Below are positions 25,746 to 33,850 of a stretch of DNA of 64,000 nucleotides, in pieces. Source of the stretch: DATFTE01 sp963802575 (GTDB taxonomy: Bacteria > Acidobacteriota > Terriglobia > Terriglobales > Acidobacteriaceae); contig CAWDJF010000001.1 of NCBI GenBank assembly GCA_963802575.1, forward strand, positions 248,001 to 312,000. The letters run 5' to 3'. The translations under genes and the position numbers were made by a program. The stretch's first letter is position 1; the number at the start of each line of letters is the position of its first letter. A model generated the notes under the pieces. The model had not been told where the DNA came from. It saw nothing but the letters and a program-made list of their open reading frames with translations, and searched no databases.

Positions 25746-25755
25746 CTTCCTGCAC

Positions 25756-26436
25756 ATGATCACCGTTTCCAAAGAAGATTACCTTAAGGCGATTCTCGAG
25801 GCTGAGAGCGAGGGCGAGACCGTGATCTCTGCTACGCTGGCCCATTGGCTTTCGGTTTCGCCGCCGGCGGTGACTATGGCGCTGCGCCGTCTGAAAAAGG
25901 ACGGCTTGGTGCGGGTGCAAAACGATGGCCAGGTGGGACTCACTCCTACTGGACGCAAGATCGCACGCAAGCTTACCCTTCGCCATCACCTTATCGAGCG
26001 CATGCTATCCGAAATATTCGGGATGGATTGGTTCAGGGTTCACGACGAAGCCGAGCGGTTGGAACACGCCGTCTCGCCCGACTTTGAGGCAAAACTGTTG
26101 AAGAAGCTGGGCCGTGGAGGCGCTTGCCCTCACGGCAATTTGAGCGAACTGGAAAGTCCGGCAAGCCGCCGGCGGCGCGGGCTGTTGTTGCTCGCCCATG
26201 CTGAAGCCGGGAAGAATTATCATGTCAGCGGCATCTACGAACGTGACCGGCACCTGCTCGAATTTCTCGAGCATCGCGGCATACGGCCCGGCGCCCGCAT
26301 CCATGTCTCCGGACGCAACTATGACCACACTCTCACGCTACATACCGACGCGGGAGACGTGTCGCTCGGCGTCTCGGCGGCTGACCGGGTCTGGGTCAAA
26401 CCTGCCAAAGGTGTCACTTCCGCTCCGCTTTCGTAA
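25756..26436 (+). CDS. mntR: DtxR/MntR family metalloregulator
   Basis: 226 aa. The N-terminal winged helix (SKEDYLKAILEAESEGETVI, SVSPPAVTMALRRLKKDGLV) is followed by the dimerisation and metal-binding domain. That domain carries RHHLIERMLSEIFGMDW and VHDEAERLEHAVS, the His and Glu/His ligands typical of DtxR/MntR. The C-terminal 75 residues form an SH3/FeoA-like domain (RPGARIHVSGRNYDHTLTLH), as in DtxR/IdeR. The Mn rather than Fe assignment rests on context: mntH follows directly, and three matching palindromes lie before mntR, mntH and a porin gene. Likely a Mn-dependent repressor. An iron-responsive role is the alternative. Confidence 0.88.
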   Translation: MITVSKEDYLKAILEAESEGETVISATLAHWLSVSPPAVTMALRRLKKDGLVRVQNDGQVGLTPTGRKIARKLTLRHHLIERMLSEIFGMDWFRVHDEAERLEHAVSPDFEAKLLKKLGRGGACPHGNLSELESPASRRRRGLLLLAHAEAGKNYHVSGIYERDRHLLEFLEHRGIRPGARIHVSGRNYDHTLTLHTDAGDVSLGVSAADRVWVKPAKGVTSAPLS

Positions 26437-26438
26437 CC

Positions 26439-26454
26439 ATTAACCATAGTTTAC
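26439..26454. promoter_or_regulatory. Candidate MntR operator in the mntH promoter
   Basis: ATTAACCATAGTTTAC. TTAACC (26441-26446) can serve as -35, with TATACT (26463-26468) as -10 at 16-base spacing, so the palindrome covers the core promoter. Confidence 0.7.
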
Positions 26455-26509
26455 TTCCTGGTGTATACTTGGGCTAACTCTGCGTGTTCCCCGCGCGAGC
26501 CCGAAAGGC

Positions 26510-27850
26510 ATGGCGACGAATCTGACAAATACGGGAGAACCCGGCTGGCGTCTCGAGGCCGCCAGCCCCAGCCTGCCGGAGATACACAGCACTCTTTACG
26601 TTCCGAGATCTGCGACGTTCCTGAGGAAGCTTCTTGCCTTCGCGGGGCCCGGCTTCCTGGTAGCGGTCGGCTACATGGATCCGGGAAACTGGGCGACCGA
26701 TCTCGCCGGGGGATCGAAATACAATTACACGCTTCTGTCGGTCATCATGCTCTCGAACCTGATGGCGATTCTGCTGCAGGCTCTGGCCGTTAAATTAGGA
26801 GTCGTCACAGGACGTGACTTAGCGCAGGCCTGCCGCGACCACTACAGCCGCGCCACGACTCTGGTTCTGTGGGTGCTGGCCGAGATTGCCATCGCCGCAT
26901 GTGATCTCGCGGAAGTGATTGGATCGGCGATCGCACTGAATCTTCTGTTTCACATACCACTGATCTGGGGAGTATGTCTCACCGCGCTAGATGTGCTGCT
27001 GATTCTGCTGCTGCAGCAAAGAGGTTTTCGCTTCATCGAGGCGCTGGTGATTTCGTTGATTGCGATGATCAGCATCTGCTTTGGCCTTGAGATTCTGTTC
27101 TCGCGACCCGACATGGCGGGCATTCTGCAAGGATTCTTCATCCCCTCATCGCAAGTCATTCGCGATCCGGGGATGCTCTATATCGCAATCGGCATTCTGG
27201 GCGCGACAGTCATGCCGCACAATCTGTACCTGCATTCGGCAATCGTGCAGACCCGCAAATTCGAGCGCACGCCGGCAGGGAAGCGTGAAGCCATTAAGTT
27301 TTGCACGCTCGATTCGACCATCGCTCTGACCATCGCGCTGTTCGTGAATGCGGCGATCCTGATCGTCTCTGCCGCCACTTTCTATCGCCGCGGATTAAAC
27401 GGCATCGCCGAAATCAACGATGCCTACAAGCTTCTGTCGCCGTTGCTGGGAGTGACTGCAGCGAGCACTGTGTTCGCTTTGGCGCTACTGGCCTCGGGGC
27501 AAAACTCGACTCTGACGGGCACGCTCGCCGGGCAAGTCGTCATGGAAGGCTTTCTCAACATTCGCCTGCGACCGTGGTTGCGCCGCCTGATTACGCGCCT
27601 GCTGGCCATCATTCCGGCCATCATCGTGACGGCCTTCTGGGGAGTCGGCGGCACTGCGAAGCTTCTCGTGTTCAGCCAGGTCATCCTCAGCATGCAATTG
27701 AGCTTCGCCGTCTTCCCGCTCGTGATGTTCACGAGCGATCACAAAAAGATGGGCGAGTTCGTGAACGCTCCGTGGCTGAGAAATCTCTCTTGGTTCACTG
27801 CTGTAATGATTGCCGTGCTAAATGGATGGCTGCTAGTGCAGGTGTTCTAA
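26510..27850 (+). CDS. mntH: Nramp family divalent metal (Mn2+) transporter
   Basis: 446 aa, the usual MntH length with about eleven membrane helices. It imports Mn2+ with protons across the inner membrane. The metal site is explicit: GYMDPGNWATDLAGG in helix 1 (DPGN) and ATVMPHNLYLHSA in helix 6 (MPHN). Also seen are AEIAIAACDLAEVIGSAIAL and ASGQNSTLTGTLAGQVVMEG, the conserved transport signature. GAAAGG lies just upstream of the ATG. mntR is immediately upstream and the intervening spacer carries the operator, so repression by Mn-loaded MntR is likely. Confidence 0.95.
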   Translation: MATNLTNTGEPGWRLEAASPSLPEIHSTLYVPRSATFLRKLLAFAGPGFLVAVGYMDPGNWATDLAGGSKYNYTLLSVIMLSNLMAILLQALAVKLGVVTGRDLAQACRDHYSRATTLVLWVLAEIAIAACDLAEVIGSAIALNLLFHIPLIWGVCLTALDVLLILLLQQRGFRFIEALVISLIAMISICFGLEILFSRPDMAGILQGFFIPSSQVIRDPGMLYIAIGILGATVMPHNLYLHSAIVQTRKFERTPAGKREAIKFCTLDSTIALTIALFVNAAILIVSAATFYRRGLNGIAEINDAYKLLSPLLGVTAASTVFALALLASGQNSTLTGTLAGQVVMEGFLNIRLRPWLRRLITRLLAIIPAIIVTAFWGVGGTAKLLVFSQVILSMQLSFAVFPLVMFTSDHKKMGEFVNAPWLRNLSWFTAVMIAVLNGWLLVQVF

Positions 27851-27953
27851 ACGATATTCGACACGATTCCCGCCCCTTACGCAAACCTCGCCCGGAAGAC
27901 TAAAATAAAAGGTTCATCGCAGCCCCAGTTTTCCGCAGGAAGGCACTTATCTT

Positions 27954-30632
27954 ATGACGAACAGCTTCAATTCTCGCGCGACCCTCAAAGTCGGCAGCAA
28001 AGAGTACGGAATCTTCCGCCTTGATGCGCTTGACAAACAAGGAATCTCGACCAGGCATCTGCCATTCTCCTTGCGCATCCTGCTCGAGAACCTGCTGCGC
28101 ACCGAAGATGGACGCAACGTGAGTGCCGCAGAAATCCGAGCGCTCGCGGCGTGGAACAAAGATTCGAAGCCTGACAAAGAGATTGCCTTCACGCCGAGCC
28201 GCGTGCTTTTGCAGGATTTCACCGGGGTTCCTGCGGTAGTCGATCTCGCCGCCATGCGCGATGCAATGAAGCGACTGGGCGGAGACGCGTCGCTCATCAA
28301 TCCTCTGCAACCGGCCGAGTTGGTCATTGATCACTCGGTGCAGGTCGATGAGTTCGGCACTCCGGGTGCACTCGACATGAATGCGCTGCTCGAATTCCAG
28401 CGGAACAAAGAGCGTTACCAGTTTCTGCGCTGGGGTCAGACTGCCTTCGACAATCTGAAGATCGTTCCTCCGGATACCGGAATCGTGCACCAGGTCAATC
28501 TCGAATACCTGGCGCGCGTGGTGTTCGTGAACGAGACCGACGGCAAGCGCACCGCTTATCCCGACACGCTGGTTGGCACCGACTCCCACACCACCATGGT
28601 CAACGGGCTTGGCGTCCTGGGATGGGGCGTTGGCGGCATTGAAGCCGAGGCTGCGATGCTCGGACAGCCGGTTTCCATGTTGATCCCACTGGTTGTTGGG
28701 GTGAAGCTTACAGGACGCCTGCGCGAAGGCGCGACGGCCACCGATCTCGTGCTCACCATCACCGAAATGTTGCGCAAGCACGGCGTGGTTGGGAAGTTCG
28801 TGGAATATTTCGGCCCCGGCTTGCAAGATCTTCCGCTCGCCGATCGCGCGACGATCGCGAACATGGCTCCCGAGTACGGCGCCACTTGCGGTATCTTCCC
28901 GGTTGATAAGGAGAGCCTGCGCTATCTACGGCTCACGGGACGCTCGGAAGAACAGATCGAACTGGTCGAAGCCTATTGCCGCGAGCAGGGCTTATTCCAC
29001 GACGCCAATACGCCCGAGGCGCAATACTCGGAACTGCTCAGTCTCGATCTCGCGACCGTCGAACCGAGTCTAGCCGGACCCAAGCGTCCGCAAGATCGCG
29101 TACCTCTCTCGAAAGCTGGAGAGTCGTTCCAGAAAGCTTTGCCTTCGCTCATCAAGCAAGGGAAAGAATCGAAGGACTCTGGATTTCTCCATCACGGCAA
29201 TGTTGTTATTGCCGCCATCACCTCGTGCACGAACACTTCGAATCCGTCGGTGATGATTGCCGCCGGCCTGGTGGCGAAGAAAGCCGTCGAGCGTGGGCTG
29301 GAAGTTCCTTCATGGGTGAAAACATCGCTTGCACCCGGCTCGAAGGTGGTACGCGATTATCTGGAAAAGGCTGGATTGATTGCCTCTCTCGAGCGCCTCA
29401 AGTTCCACATCGTCGGGTACGGATGTACCACTTGCATCGGCAACTCGGGCCCGCTCCCGCCGGAAATTTCACAATCGATTGAGGAAAACAATCTGGTCGT
29501 CGCGTCGGTGCTTTCCGGCAATCGCAATTTTGAAGGCCGCATCAATCCTGACGTGCGCGCGAATTATTTGATGTCTCCCCCCCTGGTCGTCGCCTTCGCG
29601 CTTGCGGGACGCATCGATGTCGACCTCAAGAAAGATGCGCTAGGTAAAGATAAGTCCGGCAAGCCTGTTTTCCTCGCGGACATCTGGCCGACACAGGCAG
29701 AAGTGGAGGAGGCGATTCAGAAGTCCGTCACCTCAGACATGTTCCGTGCCAGCTACGCTGAGGTGTATCAAGGAGACTCCCGCTGGCGCGGCCTGCAAGT
29801 TCCGCAGGGCGACACGTACTCGTGGATGAACGAGTCGACTTATATTCGCCAGGCTCCGTACTTCGATCGCATGACGCTTAAGCCTGCTGCGGTCGAAGAC
29901 ATCAAGAATGCACGCGTGCTGGCTGTACTCGCCGACAGCGTTACCACCGACCACATCTCACCCGCGGGATCGATCAAGAAGGACAGCCCCGCCGGGAAAT
30001 ATTTGCTCGCCAACGGCGTGCAACCGGGAGACTTCAATTCCTACGGTTCGCGCCGCGGCAATCACGAAGTCATGGTGCGCGGAACATTTGCCAACGTGCG
30101 CCTTCGCAACAAAATGGTGAACGTCGAGGGTGGATTTACTAAACATCTTCCTGACGGCGCCGAAATGTCGATCTTCGAAGCGTCAGAGAAATACATTGCC
30201 GAGGGCGTGCCGCTGGTGATTCTCGCGGGGAAAGAATACGGTTCTGGATCCTCGCGCGACTGGGCCGCGAAAGGCCCGCGCCTGTTGGGCGTGCGCGCCG
30301 TGATCGCCGAAAGCTACGAGCGCATTCACCGCTCGAATTTGGTTGGCATGGGCATTCTGCCCTTGCAGTTCGCCGCCGGAGAAACCGCGCAATTGCTTGG
30401 GCTGACCGGAGCGGAAGTATTCGAGATCACCGGCGTGCGTGATCTGGTCGAAAAGTTTGGGGCCGGACAAAAGATCAAAGTTCGCGCGACCGCCAACGGC
30501 AAGACGAAAGAATTTGATGCCCTGGTGCGGATCGATACGCCCCAAGAAGCGCAGTACTACGCCAACGGCGGCATTCTGCAATTCGTCCTGCGCCAACTGC
30601 TTGCGGGAAAACCGGAAACCGTGAACGCGTAG
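27954..30632 (+). CDS. acnA: Aconitate hydratase A
   Basis: 892 aa, AcnA/IRP1 type. It isomerises citrate to isocitrate in the TCA cycle through a [4Fe-4S] cluster. Cluster cysteines appear in AAITSCTNTSNPSVMIAAGL and YGCTTCIGNSGPL. Other motifs: IVHQVNLEYLARVVF, GTDSHTTMVNGLGVLGWGVG, EYGATCGIFPVDKESLRYL and the swivel-domain GKEYGSGSSRDWAAKGPRLLG (written here as the family pattern). The gene appears monocistronic. Confidence 0.96.
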   Translation: MTNSFNSRATLKVGSKEYGIFRLDALDKQGISTRHLPFSLRILLENLLRTEDGRNVSAAEIRALAAWNKDSKPDKEIAFTPSRVLLQDFTGVPAVVDLAAMRDAMKRLGGDASLINPLQPAELVIDHSVQVDEFGTPGALDMNALLEFQRNKERYQFLRWGQTAFDNLKIVPPDTGIVHQVNLEYLARVVFVNETDGKRTAYPDTLVGTDSHTTMVNGLGVLGWGVGGIEAEAAMLGQPVSMLIPLVVGVKLTGRLREGATATDLVLTITEMLRKHGVVGKFVEYFGPGLQDLPLADRATIANMAPEYGATCGIFPVDKESLRYLRLTGRSEEQIELVEAYCREQGLFHDANTPEAQYSELLSLDLATVEPSLAGPKRPQDRVPLSKAGESFQKALPSLIKQGKESKDSGFLHHGNVVIAAITSCTNTSNPSVMIAAGLVAKKAVERGLEVPSWVKTSLAPGSKVVRDYLEKAGLIASLERLKFHIVGYGCTTCIGNSGPLPPEISQSIEENNLVVASVLSGNRNFEGRINPDVRANYLMSPPLVVAFALAGRIDVDLKKDALGKDKSGKPVFLADIWPTQAEVEEAIQKSVTSDMFRASYAEVYQGDSRWRGLQVPQGDTYSWMNESTYIRQAPYFDRMTLKPAAVEDIKNARVLAVLADSVTTDHISPAGSIKKDSPAGKYLLANGVQPGDFNSYGSRRGNHEVMVRGTFANVRLRNKMVNVEGGFTKHLPDGAEMSIFEASEKYIAEGVPLVILAGKEYGSGSSRDWAAKGPRLLGVRAVIAESYERIHRSNLVGMGILPLQFAAGETAQLLGLTGAEVFEITGVRDLVEKFGAGQKIKVRATANGKTKEFDALVRIDTPQEAQYYANGGILQFVLRQLLAGKPETVNA

Positions 30633-30865
30633 ACGCTCACACAGGGCCAAGAGCTTGCCCTGACCGAATCCGAAGGTGTCCTTACCTGCCCTTCCGGCGT
30701 TGAACCACCGGCCTCAGCAAAGCCTTCATCAGCGAGAGGTCGCCGTATTGAGGCCGGCCTCCCGCGCAGCTCACGCAACGGCAGCCGCCTCCGTCCGTCC
30801 CCAAGCCCGATCCCGCGTGCAGTATAATTCCGCCCTTCGGGGTTCGCTTTCGCTGGAGCTCGCGG

Positions 30866-32197
30866 ATGAGCGCTTCAGACACCCTACTCAGATTGCCTCC
30901 GGTCGAGGAACAAACGCCAGCCTTGCGTTGGAGCTTCGCGACTCGTGTTGCCTTTCGCTTCTTCTTCCTTTACTTCGGACTGTATTGCCTGGGGACGCAA
31001 GTCATTCGTGGCCTGATGCCGTGGTCTGACCTTGAGGCTCCTGATCCGGCAACGCATTGGCCGGTACGACCGATCGTCGCGTGGGCCGCCGTCCACGTCT
31101 TTGGCATCAAGACCGAACTGGTCTACTTCAGCGGCAGCGGCGACAAGGCCTTCGACTGGTCATTCGCCTTCTGCCTGCTGGTTTTCGCAGTATTGATTAC
31201 CGTTGTCTGGTCGATTCTTGATCGCGAGCGCGACAACTACGCCACGCTGAATAAGTGGTTCCGCGTCTTCCTTCGCTTTTGCCTGGCAGGACAAATGTTG
31301 GGCTACGGCCTCGCCAAGGTGATTCCGCTGCAGATGCCTTTTCCGTCCCTGGCCAGGCTGGTCGAGCCTTTTGGCAACTTTTCTCCCATGGGAGTTCTGT
31401 GGACCTCCATCGGGGCATCGCCTGCCTATGAGATTTTCGCGGGATGTGCCGAGACGCTCGGCGCGATCCTGCTGATTTTCCCGCGCACCACGACCTTGGG
31501 CGCTCTGGTCTGCCTTGCCGATCTGATACAGGTCTTCATGTTGAACATGACCTATGACGTCCCGGTCAAGCTGTTTAGTTTTCACCTTATCCTGATGTGT
31601 CTGATTCTGCTCGCGCCCGATTTTCGCCGTCTGGCCAATTTGCTTTTGCTGGATCGGGCGACAAGCCCTTCGAATCAGCCGCCACTTTTCGCGTCCACCC
31701 GCCGGAACCGCATCGCGCTCGCCGCTCAAATCGCTTTCGGAATCTTGCTCCTGGGAATGAACGTTTATGGGAGTGTGATCGCCTGGTCCACTTACGGGCG
31801 CGGCGAGGTTAGGTCCGCGCTCTACGGGATCTGGGACATCACGGAATTGACGATCGATGGTCAGTCCCGGCCGCCCGTTCTGACCGATCATGATCGGTGG
31901 CGGCGCGCCATCTTTGAGATTCCCAGCCGCGTAACCCTGCAGCGCATGGACGACTCCCCAGTACGCTGCGGCGCCTCTATCGATCTCCCGCGGAGCACTC
32001 TTGAGCTGTCGAAGAACGACGATAAGAACTGGAAAGCCAACTTTGTTTTCCAGCGCCCTACCCCACAGCGGCTGATTCTCGACGGCTCTATGGACAGCCA
32101 GAAGGTCCACATGCAGCTCGAACTTGTGGACCCCGGCAAATTCCAGGTGGTTTCACGCGGGTTTCACTGGATCCAGGAATTCCCCTTCAATCGCTAG
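30866..32197 (+). CDS. DoxX-like integral membrane protein
   Basis: 443 aa. Five to seven hydrophobic segments occur in the first 310 residues, for example FLRFCLAGQMLGYGLAKVIP and CAETLGAILLIFPRTTTLGA. The latter is the DoxX-like pattern (an aromatic-rich helix after an AKxxP motif, then AEtlGgilLl). The C-terminal 120 residues form a soluble domain (ELTIDGQSRPPVLTDHDRWR onward) that is not DoxX. Function unknown; DoxX relatives are linked to quinol or thiosulfate oxidation or to membrane redox homeostasis. A TATAAT at 30823-30828 may be its -10. The IS1595-type element begins 28 bases after its stop. Confidence 0.65.
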   Translation: MSASDTLLRLPPVEEQTPALRWSFATRVAFRFFFLYFGLYCLGTQVIRGLMPWSDLEAPDPATHWPVRPIVAWAAVHVFGIKTELVYFSGSGDKAFDWSFAFCLLVFAVLITVVWSILDRERDNYATLNKWFRVFLRFCLAGQMLGYGLAKVIPLQMPFPSLARLVEPFGNFSPMGVLWTSIGASPAYEIFAGCAETLGAILLIFPRTTTLGALVCLADLIQVFMLNMTYDVPVKLFSFHLILMCLILLAPDFRRLANLLLLDRATSPSNQPPLFASTRRNRIALAAQIAFGILLLGMNVYGSVIAWSTYGRGEVRSALYGIWDITELTIDGQSRPPVLTDHDRWRRAIFEIPSRVTLQRMDDSPVRCGASIDLPRSTLELSKNDDKNWKANFVFQRPTPQRLILDGSMDSQKVHMQLELVDPGKFQVVSRGFHWIQEFPFNR

Positions 32198-32224
32198 CCG
32201 CTGGATTTCTTCATATCCCTCATG

Positions 32225-32260
32225 TATGTCAAATATACTTGACATTATTCACTTGACACA
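32225..32260. repeat. Left terminal inverted repeat
   Basis: Starts TATGTCAAATATACTTGACA and ends TTGACACA. The inner part holds TTGACA at 32253-32258, used as the transposase -35. The outer half is itself palindromic (TGTCAA, six bases, TTGACA). Confidence 0.8.
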
Positions 32261-32281
32261 AAAGTGGAATAGGGCTATGCT
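32253..32281 (+). promoter_or_regulatory. Transposase promoter
   Basis: TTGACA (32253-32258), a 17-base spacer, TATGCT (32276-32281). The transposase ATG at 32288 lies six bases after the -10 and has no Shine-Dalgarno, which predicts a leaderless transcript. Confidence 0.6.
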
Positions 32282-32287
32282 TTTCTG

Positions 32288-33249
32288 ATGAATATCCGAG
32301 AGGCTTACGAAAACTTCGCAACTGACGAGCAGTGCTTGGCTTACATCGAAAAGATGCGTTGGCCCGACGGTATTGTGCGCTGTCCCACCTGCGGAGACAA
32401 GAACGTGCAGCGCTATGAGCGGCCAGTCCCCAAGCCAAATAAGCGCTCTAAGGCGCGCTCAGAGGATAAGGTCAATCGGCGGCATGGTTTTATATCTGCC
32501 TAAATGCAGATTGCCGCCAGCAGTTCTCTCCCACTTCTGGCACGATCTTTCACGATACACATTTGCCGCTCATAGTCTGGTTTCAGGCTATCGCCCTGAT
32601 GCTGAACGCCAAAAAGGGAATCAGCGCGAAACAGTTGCAGCGCGACTTGGGGATCGGCGGATACAAAACCGCGTGGTATCTGAACCATCGCATTCGTGAG
32701 GTCATGGCCGAAGGCTCCATAATCAAACTGGGTGGCGTTGTAGAGATTGATGAGACCTATGTCGGCGGAAAGATCAAAGGCAAGGGCGTCCTTGCTGGCA
32801 AGCGCAACAAGGAAGTTGTAGTTGGAGTGCGACAACGCAAGGGGCCGCTCAGGTTCGTGCACACGACGGATGCGAAGGCTGCCACGCTCAAGGCCGTCAT
32901 TGATGAGCACATTGGACCGGACGTGGAATACTACATGACCGATGAGTCCACGGCTCTAAACTCGGTTCTCAGGAAGACAGGCAAGCATTTCATAGTTGCG
33001 CACACTCGCGGAGAATACGTGCGCGGAATCGCCCACACGAACACGATTGAGTCTGCATTCGGACTGTTCAAACGGGGAGTGGTCGGACAGTTTCACCGAA
33101 TCTCTATAAAGCATCTGCAACGATACTTGGACGAATTTACCTACCGGTTCAATCGACGCAAGGATGATGGGGCATTCATAGAGACAGTGCGCCGTCTGGC
33201 TGGGTTTAAGCCTTTGACTTTTTCCGCGCTGACTTCGGACGAGGCTTAG
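32288..33249 (+). pseudogene. IS1595 family (ISXO2-like) transposase, single-base frameshift
   Basis: The N-terminal part (MNIREAYENFATDEQCLAYI, zinc finger CPTCGDKN) stops at 32503. The rest continues in another frame as LPLIVWFQAIALMLNAKKG to 33249. Adding one T in the run at 32486-32489 restores RHGFYICLNADCRQQFSPTS, giving the second cysteine pair and a continuous protein of about 320 aa. The catalytic DDE-type core is intact: VEIDETYVGGK, YYMTDEST and HTNTIESAFGLFKRGV (the H-N-E variant of this family). So either the element is inactive, or -1 slippage on the T-run makes the full protein, or the base is a sequencing error. Confidence 0.85.
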
Positions 33250-33343
33250 GCTTCCCGCTCATATGTATATCGGCGGTCTTCTGTGGAGTCTTTTTTTGCA
33301 TTCGGCTCAGAACCTCATCAAACTGCGCTTTATCAGTCTTCAT
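33206..33343 (-). CDS. Small basic protein, convergent with and overlapping the transposase end
   Basis: 45 aa (MKTDKAQFDEVLSRMQKK at the start, a Lys/Arg/Pro-rich tail KPKPRPKSARKKSKA). GGAAGG lies five bases before the ATG. It overlaps the last 44 bases of the transposase gene on the opposite strand. I recall similar short basic proteins beside transposases of this type, but I cannot verify it here. It might bind nucleic acid; no function known. Confidence 0.55.
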   Translation of the reverse strand: MKTDKAQFDEVLSRMQKKTPQKTADIHMSGKPKPRPKSARKKSKA

Positions 33344-33452
33344 AATTACCTTCCGATGGAGTCAAGCACAAAATGCTTGCTGGCCGATGTCGTTTACACA
33401 ACAATATCCTCAGCAGAGGGGAGTAGCGAGCTCATAGCCTCTGCTGAGGTTG

Positions 33453-33524
33453 CTACCATTCGACTTCGACTGTAATACCGTCGTTATCGAAGGTAATGGT
33501 GATTTTGAGGGTTAATTTCCTCAT
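33453..33524 (-). CDS. 23-codon microprotein ORF with perfect Shine-Dalgarno
   Basis: Encodes MRKLTLKITITFDNDGITVE followed by VEW. The ATG is preceded by AGGAGGTG (33528-33535), a full anti-SD complement three bases from the start. Beta-strand-like alternation (KLTLKITITF) suggests a small hairpin peptide. The SD sits directly against a multi-stem RNA (33538-33689), so translation could be controlled by that structure. It could be a leader peptide or a regulated microprotein. Confidence 0.55.
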   Translation of the reverse strand: MRKLTLKITITFDNDGITVEVEW

Positions 33525-33537
33525 AATCACCTCCTAG

Positions 33538-33689
33538 GGTCCTTGGATTTTGGAGAGTCAGTGCTAGAACACCGACTCTCTCCCGTGGGACCTGCACGGA
33601 AGTCTGATCGTGCGGTTAGACAATCAGGTTCTTCCGTTCTAGTTGATGCCGGACGGGTTTGGCGAGTCAAGAAGCCAAGTACCTAGAAC
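33538..33689 (-). ncRNA. Structured RNA upstream of the 23-codon ORF
   Basis: Nested complementary segments: GTTCTAG/CTAGAAC (33636-33642 with 33683-33689) enclosing TTGGC/GCCAA (33659-33663 with 33674-33678); GCACG/CGTGC (33594-33598 with 33609-33613); and GGTCC/GGACC (33538-33542 with 33588-33592) enclosing GAGAGTC/GACTCTC plus GTG/CAC (33553-33563 with 33570-33580). The last domain ends two bases from the Shine-Dalgarno. It lies between the tRNA and the 23-codon ORF, so it may be a leader, riboswitch or attenuator, or part of a processed tRNA precursor. No known family recognised. Confidence 0.5.
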
Positions 33690-33730
33690 TTGTTAGATTT
33701 TAACAGCGCCTTTGTTTATCCGTAGGTAAA

Positions 33731-33821
33731 CGGAGACGGTAGGATTCGAACCTACGGATCGTGCGCTAACACGATCAAGCGATTATAAATCGCCAGCTTT
33801 AAGCCCCTCAGCCACGTCTCC
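33731..33821 (-). tRNA. Class II, serine-type tRNA with anticodon UAU
   Basis: The cloverleaf is complete: acceptor GGAGACG/CGTCTCC (7 bp), T8 G9, a 3-bp D stem GCT/AGC with an 11-base loop containing GGGG, anticodon stem GGCGA/TCGCT with loop TTTATAA (anticodon TAT at 34-36). It continues with a 7-bp variable arm GATCGTG/CACGATC and T arm GTAGG-TTCGAAT-CCTAC. The discriminator is G, and CCA is not encoded. The long variable arm, short D stem and G73 are serine identity features, but UAU pairs with the isoleucine codon AUA. SerRS does not read the anticodon, so Ser insertion at AUA is predicted if the tRNA is charged. Confidence 0.85.
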
Positions 33822-33826
33822 ACAAG

Positions 33827-33850
33827 ACCCGCTTAAACAGCGGGTTTTAT
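33827..33850 (+). terminator. Hairpin with T-tract between the 154-codon ORF and the tRNA
   Basis: ACCCGC/GCGGGT stem (33827-33832 with 33840-33845) followed by TTTAT on the plus strand. It would stop plus-strand transcription entering from the transposase side. On the minus strand the hairpin directly follows the 154-codon ORF stop. Confidence 0.5.

Noticed and set aside
33263..33475. 70-codon plus-strand frame inside the IS element
   Set aside because: It opposes the 45- and 23-codon minus-strand ORFs, which have good ribosome-binding sites; this one has none.
33731..33821. tmRNA or selC
   Set aside because: The acceptor/T-arm is 7/5 with an ordinary anticodon arm reading UAU, not UCA; there is no tag-peptide/pseudoknot organisation enclosed by the tRNA ends.
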